This document shows positions 8,026-15,169 of a DNA stretch of 38,745 bases, one piece after another (within the stretch, counting starts at the first letter, position 1; each line of letters begins with the position of its first letter). The position numbers and the translations under genes are program-made. The notes under the pieces are model-generated. The model made no database searches, was not told where the DNA came from, and saw nothing but the letters and a program-made list of their open reading frames with translations. The stretch lies in the NCBI GenBank assembly GCA_002842205.1, contig PHCI01000030.1, forward strand, positions 1 to 38,745, read 5' to 3'. The DNA is from Betaproteobacteria bacterium HGW-Betaproteobacteria-3 (GTDB lineage Bacteria; Pseudomonadota; Gammaproteobacteria; Burkholderiales; Burkholderiaceae_C).

Positions 8026-8601
8026 TCACGCCTTGCGGGCAAACGGGTTCATACGGTCCAGCAGCCGGTCTTTGTCGATCCATTCGTGCTTCAGTGCCGC
8101 TGCCACATGCAGCACCACCAGGGTGCCCAGCCCATACGCCAGCGTTCGGTGTACCAGCTTGAGCTGATCGGCCAGCTCCGCGTTTTTCCCGACCCAGTCG
8201 GGCAGTTGCAGCACGCCAAAGTAAACGACCGGAAAACCAGTGGCCGAACTGTAGGCCCAACCCACCAGGGGCGTGGCAAAAAACAGCACGTACAGCAGGC
8301 CATGCAGGGCATGCGAGGCACGAGCCTGCCACGCGGCCATCGGCGGCAATGCGGGCGGGCGGTGCGTCAGGCGCCACAGAAGTCGCAGCGCGGACAGCGC
8401 CAGGATCGTGATGCCGGCCCACTTGTGCCAGTTGAACTGCTTGAGGCGGGCCGGAGAAAACGGCAAATCCGTCATGTACAGGCCAAAGAAAAAGGTGCCG
8501 ATGATCAGCAACGCCAGCAGCCAGTGCAAGGCGATGGCCACCCGACCATAGTGGGCATGGGACAAAGGCGCGGCGGCAACGGAAGCGTGTGAGACTGGCA
8601 T
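8026..8601 (-). CDS. Cytochrome b561 family protein
   Basis: A 191-residue four-helix inner-membrane protein that carries two b haems and passes electrons between quinol and periplasmic or exported partners. Candidate haem ligands are His26 (ALHWLLALLIIGTFF), His59 (NWHKWAGI), His97 or His100 (ASHALHGLLYVLFF), and His151 and His165. The loop PVVYFGVLQLPDWVGKNAEL is typical of the YceJ subgroup. It precedes two yceI genes on the same strand. A palindrome 51 bases upstream of its ATG may control it. Confidence 0.93.
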   Translation of the reverse strand: MPVSHASVAAAPLSHAHYGRVAIALHWLLALLIIGTFFFGLYMTDLPFSPARLKQFNWHKWAGITILALSALRLLWRLTHRPPALPPMAAWQARASHALHGLLYVLFFATPLVGWAYSSATGFPVVYFGVLQLPDWVGKNAELADQLKLVHRTLAYGLGTLVVLHVAAALKHEWIDKDRLLDRMNPFARKA

Positions 8602-8651
8602 GGGAAGTGGAATGATGCTTGATTTTCAAAGTGCCTGCAGGGCCCCCATTG

Positions 8652-8668
8652 CGTGACAAATTGTCACG
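8652..8668. promoter_or_regulatory. 17-bp palindrome upstream of cytochrome b561
   Basis: CGTGACAAATTGTCACG consists of perfect 8-base arms around one central A. It overlaps the stop codon of the TlpA-like gene (8664-8666) and lies about 50 bases upstream of the cytochrome b561 start, a good place for an operator of the b561-yceI-yceI unit. The regulator is not known; a dimeric helix-turn-helix repressor would fit. Confidence 0.5.
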
Positions 8669-9164
8669 ATGTCTGGGCCAGCAGCGACTCGATCAGCCCG
8701 TTCAGCTCAGCGAAATCGGGTTCGCCGACAAACTGTTTGACCACGCGGCCGCGCCGGTCCACCACAAAGGTGCTGGGGGTGAATTCCACCGGACCCCAGG
8801 CCTGCGCCACGGCACCCGTGTTGTCGATGGCCACGTCAAATGGCAGCTTGCGCGTTTGCGCGTAATGGACGACGGAACTCGGCGGGTCGTAGGACATGGC
8901 CACGGCCAGGGTTTCAAAGCCCTGGGCGTGGTATTTGTTATGGGTGGCAACCAGCTTGGGCATTTCGTCCAGGCAACTGGCGCAACTGGTGGCCCAGAAA
9001 TTGACCAGGGTCACCTTGCCCTGGAGATCGGCGGTGGTCTTGCTGCTGCCGTCCAGCAACACAAATGTGGAATGCGGCGCAAGCGTGTCGCCGGCGCGCA
9101 GGTAGGCACCGCCCCCGATTGTCAAGGCGGCGGCAACTACGGCAACATACAGTGTTCGTTTCAT
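8664..9164 (-). CDS. TlpA/ResA-like thioredoxin-fold protein
   Basis: A 166-residue exported thioredoxin-like reductase with an N-terminal signal or anchor (residues 1-22). The active site is NFWATSCASC with Cys61 and Cys64, and the cis-proline is Pro130 in EFTPSTFVVD. Proteins of this type reduce periplasmic disulfides, often on apocytochromes or copper-binding proteins. It heads the minus-strand redox set followed by cytochrome b561 and two YceI proteins, and diverges from the DUF4197 gene with only 37 bases between the start codons. Confidence 0.92.
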   Translation of the reverse strand: MKRTLYVAVVAAALTIGGGAYLRAGDTLAPHSTFVLLDGSSKTTADLQGKVTLVNFWATSCASCLDEMPKLVATHNKYHAQGFETLAVAMSYDPPSSVVHYAQTRKLPFDVAIDNTGAVAQAWGPVEFTPSTFVVDRRGRVVKQFVGEPDFAELNGLIESLLAQTS

Positions 9165-9201
9165 TCACAACCCATTCGGGACATTCTCAGGGGGATCTTC
9201 C

Positions 9202-9906
9202 ATGCAGCGGCGCCAGTTTAATGCCTTCACCGCCACCACCGCCGCCGGCCTGGTGCTGGCCACCTATCGTCAGGCCTGGGCCTTGACGCTGTCGGACCTC
9301 ACCAATACCGAAGCCACCACCGGACTCAAAACCGCGCTCGAAAAAGGGGCGACCGCCGCCATCCAGCTCCTGGGCAAACCGGATGGATTCCTGGGCAATC
9401 CGAAAGTTCGCATTCCGTTGCCAGGTTATTTGAATGACGCCGCCAAACTTCTCAAAACCCTGGGCCAGGGCAAGCGCGTGGACGAGCTGGTGACCTCCAT
9501 GAACCGGGCGGCGGAGGCCGCCGTGCCGATGGCCAAGGACCTGCTGGTCAGCACCGTCAAGGCGATGTCAGTCACCGACGCCAAGAACATCCTGAGCGGG
9601 GGGGAGAACTCGGTCACCACGTTCTTCGCCGAGAAAACCCGTGAGCCTCTGGGCGTCCAGTTCCTGCCCATCGTGACCAAGGCCACCGAGAAGGTGGGGT
9701 TGGCGGACAAATACAACCGGGTGGCAGGCAAAGCCGCCGGCATGGGGCTGGTCAAAAAGGAAGACGCCAACATCCAGCAGTACGTCACCGGCAAGTCGCT
9801 GGACGGCCTGTACCTGATGATTGGCGAAGAGGAAAAAAAGATCCGCCAGGACCCGGTGGGCACCGGCAGCGCGGTCCTCAAAAAGGTGTTCGGGGCCCTG
9901 AAATAA
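9202..9906 (+). CDS. DUF4197 family exported protein
   Basis: A 234-residue protein of the DUF4197 family, function unknown. The N-terminus MQRRQFNAFTATTAAGLVLA has an RR pair before a hydrophobic stretch and ends AWA, so Tat or Sec export is likely. The family hallmarks LKTALEKGATAAIQLLGKPDGF and the repeated helical segments NRAAEAAVPMAKDLL and YNRVAGKAAGMGLV are present. A GGGGGA ribosome-binding site precedes the ATG. It is divergent from the TlpA-like gene and convergent with the kinase-like gene after it. Confidence 0.9.
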   Translation: MQRRQFNAFTATTAAGLVLATYRQAWALTLSDLTNTEATTGLKTALEKGATAAIQLLGKPDGFLGNPKVRIPLPGYLNDAAKLLKTLGQGKRVDELVTSMNRAAEAAVPMAKDLLVSTVKAMSVTDAKNILSGGENSVTTFFAEKTREPLGVQFLPIVTKATEKVGLADKYNRVAGKAAGMGLVKKEDANIQQYVTGKSLDGLYLMIGEEEKKIRQDPVGTGSAVLKKVFGALK

Positions 9907-9991
9907 GGCGGACAAGACGAATGGCTGGCTGGCCGGACCGACTGGCCCGGCACCTGCGATGGCCTCGGTGTTCGGGGCCGGGTATGCGCGG

Positions 9992-11158
9992 CTAAAACGC
10001 CTTGGCCAGCTCCAGCGTCAGCACCGACGCCAGTTGGTCGCGCAGCACGTCGCGGCTGATGCGGGTCATGCTGTCGCTCATCCAGCTGGAAACCTCGAAG
10101 GTGTTGTGCCCTTCAGCAATTTCGAGCAGGCCGAAATTGGGGTTGTGCCGCCGCAAATCCTCGATCAGTCCGTCAAACCGCGCATCGCGGATTTTCTCGT
10201 CAATGATGATCAGGTGCGGCTGGTCTGTTTCCACGTAACGCACGGCCTTGTCCGCTGTGGGCACGGTGTCCACCAGCAGCCCCAGCATTGAGCACACGTT
10301 GTGGACTTCCCCGCGCACCAGCGGGTCGGTGGTGACCAGCAAAATCCGCAGCCCGGCCAGCGCCTTGGTGGTGCCGTGCTGCGAAGAGTCGCCGCCCACG
10401 TCCAGCTCCACAGCCGTCAGCCCCTCCAGCGATTTGACAGTGCGGGCAAACTCTGCGGTGAGTCGGGTCTCGCCGCCCGCAACGTCGCGCACCACGGTCA
10501 CGCCCATGGCCGAGGCCACCTGCGCGAGCAAGTGCCAGTGCACGTTGTCGGGGGCGGTCGGCTCCTGGACGAACCGGCTGTCCACCACCGTCTGGCTGCA
10601 CCGGATGGCCAGCACGCCGTATTCTGGCCAGTTCTTGATGCCCAGTGACACGGAAATCTGCTGCCCGGCTGCGGTGGCCCAATCCAGTGCGGATTCGATC
10701 AGCATGGACAGCAGCCCCGGGTCGACGATGATTTCCACCGGTTTGATGTTGCGGTAGATTTCGGTCCCCTGGCGATGCAGCCCTGGCGCCCGCTCGTCCA
10801 GTGCCTGGTTGACGATTTCGTGCAATTTAAGCCGTTCGTGCGATTGGCGCACGCGCCCTTCGGCCAGCCGGGCAATCTGCTGGCTTTCCCGCGCGATCTT
10901 GGCCGACGCCTCAATGGCCTGCGCCAGCAACTGCAACTGGGCGCGCGAAATTCGGCGCGTGGCGTTGAACTCCTGCACAAACTGCTGCATGACCGCCACA
11001 TGCCCGGACAGTTCACCGCCGACCTGGCCGACCAAGGCAAAACCGGCGCCCCAGTTGGGCGGTGCGGAGGGTTCTGTCGTGGCGGCGGAGCCTGCTTTGG
11101 GTGGCCGATCCGTTCGTTGTTCTGAGGGGTTTGTCGGGGTTTTGGCGATGAGCTGCAT
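9992..11158 (-). CDS. Degenerate histidine kinase-like protein with receiver-like domain
   Basis: A 388-residue protein from ATG 11158 (a GTG at 11206 in frame is an alternative; neither has a clear ribosome-binding site). Residues 1-38 are Pro/Thr-rich linker; 40-125 form two long helices like a kinase dimerisation domain, with His53 not in a normal HELR motif; 133-240 resemble an ATPase fold, but the N-box asparagine is missing (LIESALDWA) and no DxGxG is visible. Residues 268-388 look like a receiver: Asp320 (HLIIIDEKI) fits the phosphoacceptor, but only one of the upstream acidic pair remains (Asp278) and the Ser/Thr and Lys switch residues are not evident. It is probably a signalling scaffold or sensor without kinase activity. 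Confidence 0.7.
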   Translation of the reverse strand: MQLIAKTPTNPSEQRTDRPPKAGSAATTEPSAPPNWGAGFALVGQVGGELSGHVAVMQQFVQEFNATRRISRAQLQLLAQAIEASAKIARESQQIARLAEGRVRQSHERLKLHEIVNQALDERAPGLHRQGTEIYRNIKPVEIIVDPGLLSMLIESALDWATAAGQQISVSLGIKNWPEYGVLAIRCSQTVVDSRFVQEPTAPDNVHWHLLAQVASAMGVTVVRDVAGGETRLTAEFARTVKSLEGLTAVELDVGGDSSQHGTTKALAGLRILLVTTDPLVRGEVHNVCSMLGLLVDTVPTADKAVRYVETDQPHLIIIDEKIRDARFDGLIEDLRRHNPNFGLLEIAEGHNTFEVSSWMSDSMTRISRDVLRDQLASVLTLELAKAF

Positions 11159-11332
11159 GGTTTGTGAAGGCGCCTGGTTCGGTGGGCGTGTCCAATTCCT
11201 GATCACGGGTACGGATTGTCTCTGGAATTGGCCCTGCGCTCGATTTATGCAACCTTTAGCCTACATTTTTGTTACAAAAAGACATGTATTGAATTCAAAA
11301 AACACAAATATTCCCGGATTGGGGCTTTGGGA

Positions 11333-12589
11333 TCAGCCGGCTTCGCCCCGGCTGTCGGTCAGCGCGGCCAGGCGCGCGTCGTCCCAGCCCAGCACTTCGC
11401 GCAATACTTCGGCCGTGTGCTGGCCCAGCAGCGGTGGCGGGAGGTCGGTGCGCACGGGCGTGGCGCTGAGTTTCAGGGGCGAGGCCACCAGCGGCAGATC
11501 GGCGTGCAGTGGATGGGCCCAGTGCGTCACCATGCCGCGTGCCTGGACCTGCGGGTCGTCAAACACCTCGGCCAGGTTGTTGATGGCGCCGCACGGCACC
11601 TTGGCGGCCTCCAGTGCGGCCAGCCAGTCGGCCCTGGGGCGGGTTCGCATGAGGGCTTCCAGCACCGGTACCAGCTCACTGCGGTTGCGGACCCGGCCGC
11701 TGTTTGTGGCGTAGCGCGGGTCGGCGGCCAGGTCCGGCCGCCCTGCCACCGCACAGAACTTGGCAAACTGGCCGTCGTTGCCCACGGCCAGGATCAGGTG
11801 GCCGTCCGCCACCTCGAACACCTGGTAGGGCACGATGTTCTGGTGCGCGTTGCCCGAGCGGCCCGGCACCTTGCCACTCACCAGGTAATTGGCGCCCAGA
11901 TTGGCCAGCATGGCCACCTGGGTGTCGAGCAAGGCCATGTCCACATGCTGGCCTTCGCCGGTGCGTTCGGCGTGGCGCAGCGCAGCGAGGATGCCCACCG
12001 TGGCGTACATGCCGGTGAACAAATCGGCCACGGCCACGCCCACTTTTTGCGGTCCGCCCGCCACGGCATGGCCCTGGGCGTCGGTCAGGCCGTCGCGCTC
12101 GCCGGTCACGCTCATCAGGCCGCCCATGCCCTGGATGGCGTAGTCGTAACCCGCACGTTCACGGTAGGGGCCGGTCTGGCCGAAGCCGGTGACGCTGCAG
12201 TACACCAGCGCCGGGTTGAGGGCCTTGAGGCAGGCGTAATCCAGCCCATAGCGGGCCATGTCGCCGACCTTGAAGTTCTCGACAAACACCTGGCAGTGCA
12301 TCACCAGTTCGCGGATCAGCGCCTGACCGGCGGGTTGCGCGATGTCACAGGCGACCGAGCGCTTGTTGCGGTTGGTGCCCAGGTAGTAGGCCGCCTCGGC
12401 GGTGTCGCGGCCGTCGGCGTCCTTCAAAAAGGGCGGGCCCCAGGTGCGGGTGTCGTCGCCGCTGCCGGGGCGCTCGATCTTGATGACGTCGGCGCCGAGG
12501 TCGGCCAGGGTCTGGGTGCACCAGGGCCCGGCCAGCACGCGGGACAGGTCGAGGACGCGAATGCCTTGCAGTGAGTTCATGGGCTGCAT
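11333..12589 (-). CDS. CoA-transferase family III (CaiB/BaiF type)
   Basis: A 418-residue enzyme that moves CoA between acyl groups through a covalent aspartyl-CoA intermediate. The N-terminal signature is LQGIRVLDLSRVLAGPWCTQ; Asp189 in VAVADLFTGMY aligns with the catalytic aspartate of formyl-CoA transferase (from memory of the family). GYDYAIQGMGGLMSVTGE and GQHVDMALLDTQ are also typical. Substrate is unknown; the family handles carnitine, oxalate, succinyl-benzylsuccinate and many others. An ATG three codons in (12580) is an alternative start. It diverges from the lipoprotein gene with 26 bases between starts. Confidence 0.93.
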   Translation of the reverse strand: MQPMNSLQGIRVLDLSRVLAGPWCTQTLADLGADVIKIERPGSGDDTRTWGPPFLKDADGRDTAEAAYYLGTNRNKRSVACDIAQPAGQALIRELVMHCQVFVENFKVGDMARYGLDYACLKALNPALVYCSVTGFGQTGPYRERAGYDYAIQGMGGLMSVTGERDGLTDAQGHAVAGGPQKVGVAVADLFTGMYATVGILAALRHAERTGEGQHVDMALLDTQVAMLANLGANYLVSGKVPGRSGNAHQNIVPYQVFEVADGHLILAVGNDGQFAKFCAVAGRPDLAADPRYATNSGRVRNRSELVPVLEALMRTRPRADWLAALEAAKVPCGAINNLAEVFDDPQVQARGMVTHWAHPLHADLPLVASPLKLSATPVRTDLPPPLLGQHTAEVLREVLGWDDARLAALTDSRGEAG

Positions 12590-12615
12590 TTTCGGGCAAA
12601 CGGATAATCGGCAGC

Positions 12616-13161
12616 ATGCGTTGCCCCATTCTCGTGGCCGCCTGGTTCGGCTTGGCCGGGCTGGCGGCCTGCAATCCTGTGTACAACTGGCGTGAAATCC
12701 GCACCGACGGGACCGACCTGGTGGCGTTGTTGCCCTGCCAACCCGACCGGGGCGCCCGTGTGGTGCCGCTGGCCGGGCGTTCCGTCGAGTTGCAGATGAC
12801 GGGCTGCGCGAGCGGCGGCGCCACCTTTGCCGTGGCGCGTGCCGACGTGCCAGGCGAGCAGGCCGCGGCCACCCTGGCGCAATGGCGTGCCGTCACGCTG
12901 GGCAATGTGCAGGCGGCCGATGCGGCGGCGCTGGCGCCGTTCTTGCCCGCTGGCGCCATGCCGTTGCCGGGGTCGGTGCGCGCATCGGCCGCGGGGCGGC
13001 GCCCCGACGGTGGCGCGGCGCTGCAAGTCCATGCCGCGTGGTTTGCCCGCGGCACGCCAGCTGGGGTGCAGGTGTTTCAGGCGGTCATTTATGTCGAAGG
13101 CGCCAAAGCCTTGCCCGAAGGCGTGGCCGACGCGTTTTTTGCCGGGTTGAAGTTCCCATGA
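12616..13161 (+). CDS. Putative lipoprotein, conserved hypothetical
   Basis: A 181-residue protein starting at ATG 12616; a frame open upstream reads over the divergent CoA-transferase start and is not used. The N-terminus MRCPILVAAWFGLAGLAAC has a lipobox (LAAC) with Cys19 as the lipidated residue, so it is probably outer- or inner-membrane anchored in the periplasm. After it comes NPVYNWREIR, then a body with two cysteines (CQPDRG and TGCASGG) that could form a disulfide. I do not recognise a function. Its stop overlaps the MFS start by four bases, which suggests a linked role. Confidence 0.8.
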   Translation: MRCPILVAAWFGLAGLAACNPVYNWREIRTDGTDLVALLPCQPDRGARVVPLAGRSVELQMTGCASGGATFAVARADVPGEQAAATLAQWRAVTLGNVQAADAAALAPFLPAGAMPLPGSVRASAAGRRPDGGAALQVHAAWFARGTPAGVQVFQAVIYVEGAKALPEGVADAFFAGLKFP

Positions 13162-14393
13162 GCCTGCTGTCACGCCGGACCGCCATCGCGGTCTTTCTCG
13201 CTTTCGCGCTGGCCTACTTCTTCTCGGCCCTGGTGCGGGCCATCACCGCCACCCTGGCGCCCACGCTGACGCAGGAGTTTGCGCTGCAGGCGCGCGACCT
13301 CGGGCTGCTGGCCGGGGGCTATTTCCTGGGCTTTGCCGCGATCCAGCTGCCCTTGGGCACCTTGCTGGACCGGCACGGCCCCAAGACGGTCATCCTGTGG
13401 TTTCTGGCCATTGCGGTGGCGGGCTGCGTGGCCTTTGCCCTCGCAGACAGTTTTGCCGGCCTGCTGATCGCCCGCGTGTTGTGCGGGGTGGGCGTGAGCG
13501 CCTGCCTCATGGCGCCGCTGACCGGGTTTCGCCGCTGGCTGGAGCCGACCGCCCTGCTGCGCGCCAACTCCTGGATGCTCATGACCGGCTCGCTGGGCAT
13601 GGTGGCGTCGACCCTGCCGGTGCAATGGCTGGTGCCAATGGTCGGCTGGCGGCCGCTGTTCTGGGCGCTGGCGGTGCTGGTGGCCGTGTCGATGGCCGTG
13701 ATCGCGTGGCAGGTGCCGCCGTGGTCGAGGCCGCTGGCGTCAGGGCTGGGCGGGCCGGCCTCCTACGCCTCGGTGTGGCGCCACCCTTACTTTCGCCGCA
13801 TGACGCCCCTTGGGTTTTTCGTCTATGGCGGCCTGGTGGCCATGCAAACCCTGTGGGCCGGACCGTGGATGGTGCGGGTGGCGGGCTTCACGCCACTGCA
13901 GGCGGCCACGGGCTTGTTCTGGATCAACCTGTCGATGCTGGGCACCTTCTGGACCTGGGGCCTGGTCAACCCCATGCTGGCGCGGCGCGGGCTGGGGACC
14001 GACCGTCTGATCGCCTGGGGATTGCCCTCCAGTTTTTTGCTGATGGCTATCTTAATAATAGCTAACAAAGACCTTGGGACGTGGACTATTGCCGTTTTTT
14101 CCTTGTATTGCATGGGTTGCAGCTTTGTTTCGCTGGCACAGCCGGCGGTGGGCATGGCGTTCTCGCCGGTGCTGGCCGGGCGCGCGCTCACGGCTTACAA
14201 CCTCGTGATCTTCTCGGGCGTGTTCGTGGTGCAGTGGGGCATTGGCCTCATGATCGACGGCTTTCGCGCTGTCGGCCTGGCCGAGCTGGCGGCGTTCCAG
14301 GCGGCGTTTGGGGTTTACCTGATGTGTTGCGTGGCGTCGTACGGCGTGTTTGTGTGGGCGGGGCGCGATAATCTGGCGCAGACCACGCCATGA
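13158..14393 (+). CDS. MFS transporter
   Basis: A 411-residue major facilitator with 12 predicted membrane helices. ATG 13158 overlaps the lipoprotein stop (ATGA). The loop 2-3 motif is GTLLDRHGPKTV (a GxLaDrxGrk variant) and ARVLCGVGVSACLMAPLTGF follows in helix 4. Substrate unknown. Residues about 296-317 (LLMAILIIANKDLGTWTIAV) are encoded by a copy of the dispersed AT-rich repeat and fall in a membrane helix and loop; codon use dips in GC there. The stop overlaps the EIIA start by four bases, which links it to the PTS genes. Confidence 0.92.
   Translation: MSLLSRRTAIAVFLAFALAYFFSALVRAITATLAPTLTQEFALQARDLGLLAGGYFLGFAAIQLPLGTLLDRHGPKTVILWFLAIAVAGCVAFALADSFAGLLIARVLCGVGVSACLMAPLTGFRRWLEPTALLRANSWMLMTGSLGMVASTLPVQWLVPMVGWRPLFWALAVLVAVSMAVIAWQVPPWSRPLASGLGGPASYASVWRHPYFRRMTPLGFFVYGGLVAMQTLWAGPWMVRVAGFTPLQAATGLFWINLSMLGTFWTWGLVNPMLARRGLGTDRLIAWGLPSSFLLMAILIIANKDLGTWTIAVFSLYCMGCSFVSLAQPAVGMAFSPVLAGRALTAYNLVIFSGVFVVQWGIGLMIDGFRAVGLAELAAFQAAFGVYLMCCVASYGVFVWAGRDNLAQTTP
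14046..14105 (+). repeat. Structured dispersed repeat, copy 2 (inside MFS gene)
   Basis: Perfect first stem GCTAT (14046-14050) and ATAGC (14058-14062) with the family 7-base loop, then exactly 15 bases, then GACGTGGACTATTGCC, a diverged form of the core, and a T-run. It lies in frame inside the transporter coding sequence in sense orientation. The fixed spacing is what identifies it. Confidence 0.65.
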
Positions 14394-14833
14394 ACAGCAT
14401 TTTCATCATCGCCCACGCGCCCCTGGCCAGTGCCCTGCGGCAATGCGCGCTCCATGTCTTTCCCGACTGCGGGCCGGGCGTGGCCGCGCTGGACGTGCAG
14501 CCCAACATGCCGCCTGAGGAAACGATGGGGGCCGCGCGCATTGCGCTGGCCCAGCTCGGCACGCCCCAGACGCTGGTGCTCACCGATATTTTTGGCGCCA
14601 CGCCCTGCAACATCGCGCAAAAGCTGGTGGATGGCGTGAACGCGCGCCTGATCACGGGGGTGAACCTGCCCATGCTGCTGCGCACCGTGAGCTACCGCCA
14701 CGAATCGCTGGACGCCCTGGTGGCCCGGGCCATGGTGGGGGGCACGCAGGGCGTCATGCAAGTGGCCATTACCGCGCCGCAAAACCAGTCGAAAAAACCG
14801 AATGATCAAAACCACCACGACCATCAGCAATAA
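14390..14833 (+). CDS. PTS EIIA-Man family protein
   Basis: A 147-residue cytosolic phosphocarrier of the mannose-type IIA family. His9 in IIAHAPLASAL is the phosphorylation site, and LVLTDIFGATPCNIA (about 64-78) matches the conserved family motif. No IIB, IIC or IID genes lie nearby, so it probably acts as a regulatory output of the phosphorelay, not in transport. The start overlaps the MFS stop by four bases. The polar tail QSKKPNDQNHHDHQQ is read from DNA that also encodes the HPr start: the two genes overlap by 32 bases. Confidence 0.93.
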   Translation: MNSIFIIAHAPLASALRQCALHVFPDCGPGVAALDVQPNMPPEETMGAARIALAQLGTPQTLVLTDIFGATPCNIAQKLVDGVNARLITGVNLPMLLRTVSYRHESLDALVARAMVGGTQGVMQVAITAPQNQSKKPNDQNHHDHQQ

Positions 14834-15071
14834 GCTGGGCCTGCATGCGCGGGCGTCGGCCAAGCTCACCAAGCTGACGGGCAGCTTCCCGTGCGAAGTC
14901 TGGATCAGCCGGGGCGAGCGCCGCGTCAACGCCAAAAGCATCATGGGCGTGATGATGCTGGCGGCGGGCATCGGCACCGAGATCACGCTGGAAACCGACG
15001 GCGATCGCGAGCAGGAGGCGATGGACGCCCTGCTGGCGCTGATTGCTGACAAGTTTGGGGAAGGGGAGTAG
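14802..15071 (+). CDS. ptsH: Phosphocarrier protein HPr
   Basis: An 89-residue HPr that takes phosphate from EI and hands it to EIIA. The active histidine is His15 in KLGLHARASAKL, and the regulatory serine motif reads NAKSIMGVMML, with Ser at about position 46, the residue phosphorylated by HPr kinase where present. It overlaps the end of the EIIA gene by 32 bases and is followed by a 98-base gap filled by a GC-rich repeat before EI. Confidence 0.96.
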   Translation: MIKTTTTISNKLGLHARASAKLTKLTGSFPCEVWISRGERRVNAKSIMGVMMLAAGIGTEITLETDGDREQEAMDALLALIADKFGEGE

Positions 15072-15079
15072 GGGATGTT

Positions 15080-15168
15080 GGCCCCCACGCTTGCCACTGC
15101 GTGTGCTGCGCTGCCCCCCGAGGGGGCTGAGCTGGCTTGGGGCGGCCCGGCGTGGCGGCCGGGGGCGC
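15080..15168 (+). repeat. GC-rich dispersed repeat, copy 1 (before ptsI)
   Basis: The gap between ptsH and ptsI begins GCCCCCACGCTTGCCACTGC and contains the hairpin GCCCCC (15113-15118) and GGGGGC (15122-15127), then GGGGCGGCCCGG. The first 33 bases match a reversed stretch inside the YheT gene at 26 positions. No standard ribosome-binding site precedes the ptsI ATG; the repeat runs right up to it. Confidence 0.65.
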
Positions 15169-15169
15169 C

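Noticed and set aside
11159-11332. A/T-rich gap between the kinase-like gene and the CoA-transferase gene, checked for another repeat copy
   Set aside because: GGGGCT occurs near 11325, but the stem, 7-base loop and 15-base spacing are absent. It may hold a promoter for the kinase-like gene, but no convincing box pair was found.
12603-12608. GATAAT seven bases upstream of the lipoprotein start, suggesting a leaderless transcript
   Set aside because: No -35 box at suitable spacing was found, so a single hexamer is not enough.
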